Of a stretch of DNA of 64,000 nucleotides, positions 26,383-33,981 are shown piece by piece. How positions within the stretch are numbered: position 1 is the first letter of the stretch; every line of letters starts with the position of its first letter. The notes beneath the pieces were generated by a model. It was not told where the DNA came from. It saw only the letters and a list, made by a program, of their open reading frames with translations, and did not search any database. Position numbers and translations under genes: made by a program. Origin of the DNA: Bacteroidetes bacterium QH_10_64_37 (GTDB lineage: Bacteria; Bacteroidota; Rhodothermia; Rhodothermales; Salinibacteraceae); the NCBI GenBank assembly GCA_003023105.1, contig PXSZ01000010.1, forward strand, positions 1 to 64,000, given 5' to 3'.

Positions 26383-26994
26383 ATGGAGTATCCGGATATT
26401 CGGCGTGCTCAGGAGGCCGACCAGACCGCAGTGGGCGACCTGTGGGTCCAGCTCCTCGACGAGCAGGACGAACTGGAAGACCGCTTTGGCATTGCGGAGG
26501 ACGCGCGGAATCGGTGGGACAACGACTTTCCAATGTGGCTCGACGACGAGACGTACCGCGTCTACGTGGCGGAGACAGGCGGCGAGGTCGTGGGCTTTGC
26601 CACGGCCCACCGCTGGGGTCCGCCGCCCATCTACGAGGAGAGCTCGGAGGTGTCCCTCGACGAGCTCTACGTGCGCCCGGACGACCGCCGCAAGGGAATC
26701 GGCACGCAACTCGTGAACGCCGTGCGCGACTGGGTCGACCGGATCGGGGTGCGGCGCATTCGGCTCAACGTACTGTCTGCGAACGAGGACGCCCGTGCCT
26801 TCTGGACCGCTCAGGACGCCATCCCGCTGACCCTGACGCTCACCATCGAGCGGACCGGGGGTTCGAATCCCATCACCCGCTCATCGATTCCAGTCCCTCT
26901 AAACCCCGTCAGATATCCTCTGACGGGGCTTTTCTATTGCGCGTCTCGAACGCCGATTCGGAACGTTTCTCCACGTTTTCCCACAGAGTCGTAG
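26383..26994 (+). CDS. GNAT acetyltransferase with a chimeric C-terminus
   Basis: Residues 1-155 form a GNAT domain: IRRAQEADQTAVGDLWVQLL, VYVAETGGEVVGFATAHRW, the acetyl-CoA-binding VSLDELYVRPDDRRKGIGTQLV, and RIRLNVLSANEDARAFW. The domain should end near LTLTIER. Instead the frame carries on through the 3' end of a tRNA-Gly and a transcription terminator, adding about 45 residues (GGSNPITRSSIPVPLNP...) that are not protein-like. This implies that the natural gene end was lost when it was joined to the tRNA fragment. Substrate is unknown; such enzymes acetylate amines or protein N-termini. ATG 26383 is chosen by the domain start. Confidence 0.75.
   Translation: MEYPDIRRAQEADQTAVGDLWVQLLDEQDELEDRFGIAEDARNRWDNDFPMWLDDETYRVYVAETGGEVVGFATAHRWGPPPIYEESSEVSLDELYVRPDDRRKGIGTQLVNAVRDWVDRIGVRRIRLNVLSANEDARAFWTAQDAIPLTLTLTIERTGGSNPITRSSIPVPLNPVRYPLTGLFYCASRTPIRNVSPRFPTES
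26856..26883 (+). other. 3' fragment of a tRNA-Gly gene
   Basis: gggggttcgaatccc followed by atcacccgctca is the T-arm, 3' acceptor strand (cacccgc), discriminator T and CA of a tRNA. A 5' acceptor strand gcgggtg, as in tRNA-Gly genes, would pair with it but is absent in the preceding 80 bases, which code for the GNAT domain. A strong terminator follows, as expected after a tRNA. It is a tRNA remnant, consistent with an old attachment site or a deletion joint. Confidence 0.65.
26904..26934 (+). terminator. Rho-independent terminator
   Basis: Ten-base perfect stem ccccgtcaga (26904-26913) and tctgacgggg (26919-26928), loop tatcc, then ctttt. It was probably the terminator of the lost tRNA-Gly gene and now lies inside the extended GNAT frame. 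Confidence 0.85.
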
Positions 26995-27150
26995 TGAAAT
27001 TGTGGTGAGCGTTAACACGGCTGTGATACGGCTTTGATGAGAAGTCCCGACACGGCTCACACGTCCAGCGCTTCCTCCTCCAGCTCGCGAATTTCTTTCT
27101 GGGGTGTCTGGGGACAACCTGCAGCTGCTCGCAAGTCATTTCCAGATCCG

Positions 27151-28758
27151 TCACCCACGAACCGTCTCCAGTGACGGGCCGGCGGTACGCACCTCCTCGC
27201 TCACCAGCGCCGCGTACGTCTCGAAGTTCTCGGCGAAGGCGTCGACCAGCTCGCGGGCCTGCCGGTCGTAGGCCGCCGGGTCATCCCACGTCTGCCGCGG
27301 CGTGAGGACCGAGTGGGGGATGTCGGGGACCCGGTCCGGAATGGAGAGGCCGAAAACGGGATCGCGGGTGCGCGGCACGTCCTGGAGCGTGCCGTCCAGA
27401 ATCGCGTTGACCATAGTTCGGGTGTGGGAGAGCTCGATCCGGTGGCCCACCCCGTACGGACCGCCCGTCATGCCCGTGTTCACGAGCCAGCAATCCGTGT
27501 CGTGGGTACGAATCTTTCGGCCCAGCAGGTCGGCGTAGACCGACGGATCGCGCACCATGAACGGCTCGCCGAAGCAGGTGCTGAACGTTGCCCTGGGCTC
27601 GCTCACGCCCGCCTCCGTCCCGGCCACCTTCGCCGTGTAGCCGCTCAGGAAGTGGTACATTGCCTGCGTGGGGGTGAGCTCCGAGACCGGGGGGAGGACG
27701 CCGAACGCGTCGTAGGTAAGGAAGAGAATGTGGTCCGGGTGCCCCCCCTGCCCGTCTGCGGCGGTGTGGGGGAGGGTGGAGAGAGGATACGAGCCGCGCG
27801 TGTTTTGGGTAATCGAGTCGTCCGAGAAGTCCGGCTCGCGGGTGTTGGGCTCCAGGATCACGTTCTCCAGGATCGTCCCAAACTCCTTCGTCGTGTCGTA
27901 GATTTCGGGCTCGCTCTCGGGCGTAATGTCGATCATCTTTGCGTAGCAGCCGCCCTCGAAGTTGTACACCCCCCGGTCGCTCCAGCCGTGCTCATCGTCG
28001 CCGATGAGCGTGCGACTCCCGTCGGCCGAGAGGGTGGTCTTGCCCGTGCCGCTGAGGCCGAAGAACACGGCAGTGCTCCCGTCCTCGCCCTTGTTGGCCG
28101 AGCAGTGCATGGGCAGCACGCCCTCGTCGGGAAGGCGATAGTTGAGAACCGAGAAGATCGACTTCTTGATCTCCCCGCCGTAGTGCGTCCCCCCGATCAA
28201 AATCAGATTCTGGCCGATGTCGACGAAGATGGCGGCCTCGGAGTTCGTCCCGTCGTACGACGGATCGGCCTCGAACTCGCAGAGGTCCACCACCGTGAAG
28301 CTGGGTTCGAACGAGTCCGACACGGGGCCGTCGGGCCGGACGAACATGTTGCGGGCGAACAGGCTGTGCCACGCCTTTTCGGTGACAATGCGAACGGGGA
28401 GGCGGTAGTCCGCGTCCCACCCGGCAAAAAGGTCCTGCACGAAGAGGTCGCGCCCCTTGGCGTGCTCGGCCATTCGCTCGTGGAGGTGGGCAAACGTCGT
28501 CCGGTCGGTGGGCTGGTTCACCTCACCCCAGTTGATGTGGTCCGCCACCGACTCGTCGCGCACGAGGAAGCGATCCTTCGGGCTCCGGCCCGTGTAGGGA
28601 TCCGTGTGGGTTACGAAGGGGCCGTTCGCCGCGAGAACGCCTTCGTCCCGGTCGAGCGCTTCTTCGTAGAGGCGCGGGGGCTTCAGGTTATAGTGGACGG
28701 TCTCGGGGTACAATTGAAGGTCGCGAAGGTGAGCGGTGACGTGTTCGGGAGACTGCAT
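27151..28758 (-). CDS. pckA: Phosphoenolpyruvate carboxykinase (ATP)
   Basis: Converts oxaloacetate plus ATP to PEP, CO2 and ADP, the entry to gluconeogenesis. From the start used the product is 535 residues. It has TGRSPKDRFLVRDES, GGTHYGGEIKKSIFSVLNY, the kinase-1a P-loop FFGLSGTGKTTLSAD, the metal-binding IGDDEHGWSDRGVYNFEGG, and the C-terminal WLVNTGMTGGPYGVGHRI. An earlier in-frame ATG at 28803 adds 15 residues; ATG 28758 is preferred because homology starts just after it. Together with fbp it indicates active gluconeogenesis, fitting growth on amino acids or organic acids. Confidence 0.94.
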   Translation of the reverse strand: MQSPEHVTAHLRDLQLYPETVHYNLKPPRLYEEALDRDEGVLAANGPFVTHTDPYTGRSPKDRFLVRDESVADHINWGEVNQPTDRTTFAHLHERMAEHAKGRDLFVQDLFAGWDADYRLPVRIVTEKAWHSLFARNMFVRPDGPVSDSFEPSFTVVDLCEFEADPSYDGTNSEAAIFVDIGQNLILIGGTHYGGEIKKSIFSVLNYRLPDEGVLPMHCSANKGEDGSTAVFFGLSGTGKTTLSADGSRTLIGDDEHGWSDRGVYNFEGGCYAKMIDITPESEPEIYDTTKEFGTILENVILEPNTREPDFSDDSITQNTRGSYPLSTLPHTAADGQGGHPDHILFLTYDAFGVLPPVSELTPTQAMYHFLSGYTAKVAGTEAGVSEPRATFSTCFGEPFMVRDPSVYADLLGRKIRTHDTDCWLVNTGMTGGPYGVGHRIELSHTRTMVNAILDGTLQDVPRTRDPVFGLSIPDRVPDIPHSVLTPRQTWDDPAAYDRQARELVDAFAENFETYAALVSEEVRTAGPSLETVRG

Positions 28759-29024
28759 GTCGTCGGAGGATTGATTCAAGAGAGGCAACTGAAGAGAGGC
28801 CAATGACCACGGGCCAGGTCCGTGGCAGGAACTTTCGAAATCTGGAAGCGCTTCCGAATGCTCTGCATCTCATACTAACAGAGCAGCGTCGGAATTGCTA
28901 TGAACAATCTGTTTGCGCCCCGCTCGGCTGGAAGGGAAAATGGGGCAGCGGTGTATATTTCACGCCTTGGTTGAGAACGTGCTCGGGAGGGAACGACGCA
29001 CCATCTCGCAGGGTCTTCCGACTC

Positions 29025-29888
29025 ATGCTTCCATCCTCTTCCGTCCATTCGCCGAAGAGAAGGATCGCGGCGGCGCTTTGTTACGATCCGATGCCCATCG
29101 GAGGCGTGGCCGTGGCCCTGATGCTGGGCACGTACGGGCTTTTTGGGCTGCCGGTGGACCTTCCCCTCCTGGTCGCGGGCTTTTGCGGCACCTCGCTCGC
29201 GTACCTGGTCGACCGAGGATGGACGCGCTCGCTGGAGGATCGCCTTAACCGGCCCGAGCGCGTGGCCTGGATCCGGGCGCATACGCGCCGGCTGGCCGCG
29301 GAGATGGCCGTCCTCTTTGCGCTGGGCGGAGCGATGGTGCCGTATCTCGACGGGACGACGCTTCTGTGCACGGGCCTCCTGGGAGGCGTCGCCGTCCTTC
29401 AGGTCTGTCCCCGCAATTCCAAGGGGGCGTTCCCGGGGGGAATTCTCAAGCCGATTGCCATTGCGGGGGCGTGGGCCGTAGGGGGGGCGCTCCTTCCGAT
29501 GATCGAGGCGGAGCGGCCGATCGGCTTCGGAGCCATCTTGTTTGTCGGGTATCGGTGGCTCTTCATCCTGCCGAACCTTTTGCTTGCGGACTGGGGCGAT
29601 CGGGCGGGGGATGCGAAGGCGGGGCTCGCGCCCTGGGCGACGGGATGGACGGCCCGGCAGGTACGGCTGGGGGCCACGGCTCTGCTCCTCCTCGCTGCGA
29701 CGGGAGCAGCGATCTGGGCTGTGGTTGGGACCATTCCCTTTCTGGTCGGGATCGACGCCCTCGGGCTGGTCCTTATGGCCGGGGTCGTCTGGGGGCTGGA
29801 TCCCGCGCAGCCTCGCACCGCGCTTCTCGCGGATCTGGTGGTGGGATGGCCCCTGGTGCCCGCCCTCGTGGCCTGGATGATCGTCTGA
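29025..29888 (+). CDS. UbiA-like polytopic membrane protein
   Basis: A 287-residue protein with about eight hydrophobic segments (for example [37 protein letters not shown]). [15 protein letters not shown] after the second segment and [17 protein letters not shown] after the sixth are in the positions of the two Asp-rich motifs of UbiA prenyltransferases, though the first departs from the NDxxDxxxD consensus. It may therefore transfer a prenyl group or be a degenerate relative. ATG 29025 is taken because the upstream frame is not membrane-like. It diverges from pckA; asnS follows on the same strand after 120 bases. Confidence 0.6.
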   Translation: MLPSSSVHSPKRRIAAALCYDPMPIGGVAVALMLGTYGLFGLPVDLPLLVAGFCGTSLAYLVDRGWTRSLEDRLNRPERVAWIRAHTRRLAAEMAVLFALGGAMVPYLDGTTLLCTGLLGGVAVLQVCPRNSKGAFPGGILKPIAIAGAWAVGGALLPMIEAERPIGFGAILFVGYRWLFILPNLLLADWGDRAGDAKAGLAPWATGWTARQVRLGATALLLLAATGAAIWAVVGTIPFLVGIDALGLVLMAGVVWGLDPAQPRTALLADLVVGWPLVPALVAWMIV

Positions 29889-30010
29889 CGAAGCCTGGTG
29901 GACAGAGGAACCTCAGCCCGCGCCGGTGTATCACCTTGACGGCAGGGCTCCCGCCGGGCCGCACGGCGACTCGCCTCGTCCGACTCTTCCCACCAGCTTT
30001 TCCCCGAGAC

Positions 30011-31573
30011 ATGTCCGACGCCGACGCGACCGACCCGACGCTCAGTCCCGAGCGGGAGGGAGGCACCATCGAAGACTTCACTCGCATCGAAGACCTCGCC
30101 GACCACGTCGACGAGACGGTCACCCTGAAAGGCTGGCTCCACAACAAGCGGGGCTCGGGCGGCATCAAGTTTCTCATCCTGCGCGACGGGTCGGGCTTTG
30201 TCCAGTGCGTCGTGCCGCAGGATGCGGTCGATGAAGACAGCTGGGCCGTGGCCGACGACGCTCGGCAGGAGGCGGCCCTCGAAATCACCGGCTCCGTAAG
30301 TGCCGACGAGCGGGCGCCGGGGGGCTACGAACTCCAGGTCGACGCCATCGAGCGGATCGGCACCTCTGGCGACTATCCCGTCACCCCCAAGGAGCACGGG
30401 ATCGACTTCCTTATGGAGCACCGCCACCTCTGGCTCCGAAGCGAGAGCCAGTGGGCGGTCATGCGGATTCGCAACCGTGTCGTCACGGCCATCCACGCGT
30501 TCTTCCAGGAGCGGGGCTTCTTGCAGACCGACGCCCCCATCCTGACGGGGAACGCGGTGGAGGGCACCTCTACGCTCTTTGAGCTGGATTATTTCGACGA
30601 CGAGAGCGCCTACCTCACCCAGAGCGGGCAGCTGCACGGGGAGGCCATGGCCATGGCCTACGGCAAGATCTACACGTTCGGCCCCACCTTCCGCGCCGAG
30701 AAGTCGGCCACCCGGCGCCACCTCACGGAGTTCTGGATGATTGAGCCGGAGATGGCGTTCTATGACCTGACGATGAACGCGCAGCTGGCGGAGGACTTCG
30801 TGGCCCACATCGTGCAGGCCGTCCTGGGGGACTGCGAGCAGGAGTTGGAGGCGCTGGAGCGCGACACGACGGCCCTCGAGCAGGTGGAGACGCCGTTCCC
30901 CCGCATCAGCTACGACGAGGCCGTGGAGCTGCTGCGAAGCGACGAGACGGCGGACATGATCGATGCGCGCATGGAGGCGCTGAAAGAGGAAAAGGCTGAA
31001 TTGCAGCAGGAAAAGGAGGAGAACCGGACGCGGCGCGGGCAGGCCAAGAAGCACGTGAAGCGCAAGATCGACGCCCGCGAGATCGAGATCAACAAACGCA
31101 TCGACGAGATTGAGGAGGCCCTCCGCAACCTGCCGGACTGGAAGGCGTCGGCACAGACCTTCGAGTGGGGCGCCGACTTCGGCGGCGACGACGAGACGGT
31201 GCTCACCTGGCACTTCGACCGCCCCGTCATCGTCCACCGCTTCCCTGCCGAGATCAAGGCCTTCTACATGAAGCGCGATCCCGACGACGAGCGGCTGGCG
31301 ATGGGCATCGACGTGCTCGCGCCGGAGGGCTACGGCGAGATCATCGGTGGGGGCGAGCGGGCCACGGACCTCAATTTTCTGAAGAAGCAGATCGAGGAGC
31401 ACGACCTGCCGGAGGAGGTGTTTGACTGGTACCTCGACCTCCGCACGTTCGGCTCCGTCCCGCACAGCGGCTTCGGCCTGGGACTGGAGCGCACCATCTC
31501 CTGGATCTGCGGCCGCGACCACGTGCGCGAGACCATTCCGTTCCCGCGCACGATCGCCCGCCTGCATCCGTAG
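30011..31573 (+). CDS. asnS: Asparaginyl-tRNA synthetase
   Basis: Charges tRNA-Asn. The N-terminal OB-fold ([26 protein letters not shown]) is followed by the class II core: motif 1 region around [22 protein letters not shown], motif 2 [27 protein letters not shown], and motif 3 [15 protein letters not shown]. The 520-residue length exceeds the usual 430-470 because of a charged helical insert at about residues 310-385, rich in Glu, Lys and Arg ([14 protein letters not shown]), between motifs 2 and 3. ATG 30011 starts the family N-terminus. An Asn-specific enzyme argues for direct charging, though an amidotransferase route cannot be excluded. Confidence 0.94.
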   Translation: MSDADATDPTLSPEREGGTIEDFTRIEDLADHVDETVTLKGWLHNKRGSGGIKFLILRDGSGFVQCVVPQDAVDEDSWAVADDARQEAALEITGSVSADERAPGGYELQVDAIERIGTSGDYPVTPKEHGIDFLMEHRHLWLRSESQWAVMRIRNRVVTAIHAFFQERGFLQTDAPILTGNAVEGTSTLFELDYFDDESAYLTQSGQLHGEAMAMAYGKIYTFGPTFRAEKSATRRHLTEFWMIEPEMAFYDLTMNAQLAEDFVAHIVQAVLGDCEQELEALERDTTALEQVETPFPRISYDEAVELLRSDETADMIDARMEALKEEKAELQQEKEENRTRRGQAKKHVKRKIDAREIEINKRIDEIEEALRNLPDWKASAQTFEWGADFGGDDETVLTWHFDRPVIVHRFPAEIKAFYMKRDPDDERLAMGIDVLAPEGYGEIIGGGERATDLNFLKKQIEEHDLPEEVFDWYLDLRTFGSVPHSGFGLGLERTISWICGRDHVRETIPFPRTIARLHP

Positions 31574-31701
31574 CGCCGAACTCGCTTCGAGATGTTGCCT
31601 GACGGTCGGGAGGAACGGTCTGGTACGAATCGTCAGGGATCGTCCGTTCGTTGAAAGCCCAATTCAGTGCCCCACTTCTTACGACCGACGCTCACCGCAC
31701 C

Positions 31702-32451
31702 ATGTCCCGACCCGTCCACGTCCTTCCGCTCGCTGTCCTCGCGCTTCTGGTTTCCGTCTTCGCCGTCGCCCCCGCCGCCGCGCAGGACGACGATCGGTCC
31801 ACCGTGGCCGTCAGCGGCGAGGGCAGCGTCACCGCCCAGCCCGACCGGGCCGTCGTCCGGTTTGGGGTGGTGACGCGGGCGGAGACGGCCCAGGCGGCCC
31901 GCACGAAAAACGCCACGGCGGCCAAAAATGCGATGAATGCGGTGCGCAACCTCGATGTCCCCGAGGAAAATATGCGCATGGAGAGCCTCCGCCTTCAGCC
32001 GAGATACGAGTACGATGACGAGGAGAACCGGCGCGAGCTGAGAGGCTACGAGGCCACCCGCCAGGTGGTGGTGGAGCTCGACAGCCTGGACGTGCTTCCC
32101 CAGCTCGTGGCCGACGTGGTGCAAGAGGGGGCAAACCGGCTGGACGCCATTAACTACGAGCTGAGCGACCGGTCGCAGTTCCGCAACGAGGCGCTACGCA
32201 AGGCCGCCCAGGCGGCCCGGGAGAAGGCCCAGTTGCTGGCCGAGACGCTTGGGGCACAGCTCGGGCCCGTGCATACCATCAACGAGGAGAACTTTGACTT
32301 CGTGCAACCGACGCCGCGGGCGACCGCAATGGGAATGGCCAAGGCGGACGAGGCTGCGCAGGCCGAGCCGGAGGCGTACGCGGCCGGCGAAATTGAAGTG
32401 TCGGCTCGAGTCCGGGTGGTCTTCACTCTCGTCACGGAGGCGGAGGAGTAG
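31702..32451 (+). CDS. Exported SIMPL-domain (DUF541) protein
   Basis: A 249-residue protein with a signal peptide (VLALLVSVFAVAPAAA-Q). The mature part VAVSGEGSVTAQPDRAVVRFGVVTRAETAQAA is the diagnostic start of the SIMPL/DUF541 family, and a C-terminal strand EIEVSARVRVVFTL completes the domain. Members include E. coli YggE and Brucella BP26, exported oligomeric proteins tied to oxidative or envelope stress; molecular function is unknown. Its last 20 bases overlap the end of the convergent hydrolase gene. Confidence 0.85.
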   Translation: MSRPVHVLPLAVLALLVSVFAVAPAAAQDDDRSTVAVSGEGSVTAQPDRAVVRFGVVTRAETAQAARTKNATAAKNAMNAVRNLDVPEENMRMESLRLQPRYEYDDEENRRELRGYEATRQVVVELDSLDVLPQLVADVVQEGANRLDAINYELSDRSQFRNEALRKAAQAAREKAQLLAETLGAQLGPVHTINEENFDFVQPTPRATAMGMAKADEAAQAEPEAYAAGEIEVSARVRVVFTLVTEAEE

Positions 32452-33184
32452 GCATCCGCTCGGCGAGCCAGGTCCCCAGGTCGCGGAGCACCTCCTCCTG
32501 CTCCGGCTCGTTGAACGTTTCGTGGTAGAGGCCGTCGTAGAGCTTCAGGGTTTTGTCCTCGGCGACAGCCCGCTCGTAGAGCCGCCGGCTCCAGGCCGGC
32601 GTGGCGAGGGGATCGGCCGTGCCGTGGAGGACGATGAACGGTGTCTGCAGCTCGTGGAGTCGGGACTGCGCCTCCTCGCCGGCTCGCAGGAGCTCGGCTC
32701 CGGTGCGGGCGAGGGTGCGGCCGTAGTAGTTCAGCGGATCGTTCCGGGCCGCCGCCACGACCGCCGGGTCGCGCGAGATCGATCCCCCGGAGAACCGCAC
32801 GGTAGGCAGGGTGGGGACGAGACGGCCCAGCACCTGAGCCAGTTTTCGGAGAATGGGGGCGAGGTCGGGATTGACCTCAATCGCCGGGGCGCTCAGGAAA
32901 AGGCCCCGGAGATCGGGGGTGCGGTTGAGCACGTACAGCAGCGCGACGAGCCCGCCCATGCTGTGGCCGAAGAGGAAGACGGGCACGTCCGGAGTTTTGG
33001 TCTGGACGTGTCGCCGAAAGAGATCGAGGTCGGCCAGGTACTGCTCGAACCGATCCACGTAGGCGCGTCGCCCGTCGGAGCGGCCGTAGCCCCGCTGGTC
33101 GTAGGCATGCACCGCAGCGCCCCGGTCCACGAAGGCCTCCGCCACGTGATCGTACCGGCCGCAGTGCTCGGCGTACCCGTGCAC
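32432..33184 (-). CDS. Alpha/beta hydrolase, monoacylglycerol lipase-like (5' end uncertain)
   Basis: The visible 250 residues form an alpha/beta hydrolase: HGYAEHCGRYDHVAEAF, the nucleophile elbow FGHSMGGLVALL, catalytic Asp in VLHGTADPLATP and His in GLYHETFNEPE, as in monoacylglycerol lipases and lysophospholipases. The start given is a GTG directly before HGYAEH, but that is too late: the same frame upstream reads GSLTTHDGLSLYTQRWTPDRDAAAVVLLV, the normal first strand of this family, and is open to a TAG near 33345. No ATG, GTG or TTG occurs in that stretch. It runs into the dispersed repeat at 33281-33335. The true start may be a rare codon, or the 5' end has been replaced. Confidence 0.75.
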   Translation of the reverse strand: MHGYAEHCGRYDHVAEAFVDRGAAVHAYDQRGYGRSDGRRAYVDRFEQYLADLDLFRRHVQTKTPDVPVFLFGHSMGGLVALLYVLNRTPDLRGLFLSAPAIEVNPDLAPILRKLAQVLGRLVPTLPTVRFSGGSISRDPAVVAAARNDPLNYYGRTLARTGAELLRAGEEAQSRLHELQTPFIVLHGTADPLATPAWSRRLYERAVAEDKTLKLYDGLYHETFNEPEQEEVLRDLGTWLAERMPTPPPP

Positions 33185-33280
33185 GAGCAGAACGACCGCC
33201 GCCGCGTCCCGGTCCGGCGTCCAGCGTTGCGTGTAGAGAGAGAGGCCGTCGTGCGTGGTGAGCGATCCTCGACCGGTGGG

Positions 33281-33335
33281 GAGGGGGGAGTTGGAAATGG
33301 GGAGTGTGGAATTTGGAGTGGGGAGTTGAGAATGG
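33281..33335 (+). repeat. Dispersed intergenic repeat, G-rich
   Basis: Sequence built of gggagttggaaatggggag, tgtggaatttggagtgggga and gttgagaatgg. Close copies lie at 50320-50390 and 50489-50515, and looser ones near 4.37, 22.87 and 46.88 kb. It overlaps the expected 5' end of the alpha/beta hydrolase gene. Confidence 0.6.
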
Positions 33336-33981
33336 ATCGACTACAGGACCGGTCGCGAGCACGTTCTTACGCGTCACGCACCGAGAGGCGGGGAGGCTTG
33401 TTCAACCGACCGAGAGCGATGCGACGAGCAGGTGAATCCCCCGACAATTTGGTTCGGGTTGTTAAAAGGCAGGCAGAGGAGAGAAACAATTCCAGCGATG
33501 CCGGTATTGTCGTTGACCGTCGATGCACGGATAGACGACGAGTCTTCCTCATGACCTTCCCACCAGTGGTCCGGTTCTGCCAGGAGCTTCTCGCTCTGCC
33601 GATCCGGAGGCTCGTCCGATTCGTGCAGCAGTTCTTGCAGTGGGCCGTGTCGAAGGGCCGTCGCGTGCACTCGGAGCAGCATCCTCGCTGGAAGGAAATC
33701 CGTCCGCAGTCTCGTGTGCTCGAAGATCCCCCCGGAGAGCGGTCTTCCGTCTCGCCCCTCCAGGCGCGGTGGCTCGCCCGCGTTCTCGTTGCGTCCCGGC
33801 CGCTGGGGCCGTAGGGTCCCCTCCGTTGTCCCTCGAGCCGTGCCGGAAGCGTGTTTGTCGACGCTGGGAGACCTTCGCCTCGACGCAGCACTTCCCTTGT
33901 GGACCGTCGATCCGGCGCGGCGAAGAGCGGGCCCTCGTCCACCAGTTTGGTTTTCCTTCTTCTATTGAACGAGCACATTCT
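33336..33981. other. Long intergenic region upstream of secD
   Basis: About 650 bases between the hydrolase and secD. The frame of secD stays open through part of it, but that translation has no membrane or SecD character. One plus-strand ORF (33551-33814, 87 codons, starting MTFPPVVRFCQELLAL) is conceivable but has no recognised homology and a random-looking, Arg-rich end; I do not call it. The secDF promoter should be in the last 100 bases. Confidence 0.45.

Noticed and set aside
29399..31567. 722-codon ORF antisense to asnS and the UbiA-like gene
   Set aside because: Plus strand carries all class II synthetase motifs; antisense product is low-complexity.
33551..33814. 87-codon ORF upstream of secD
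   Set aside because: No recognisable family, Arg-rich C-terminal half and no supporting signal; left as an unassigned open frame.
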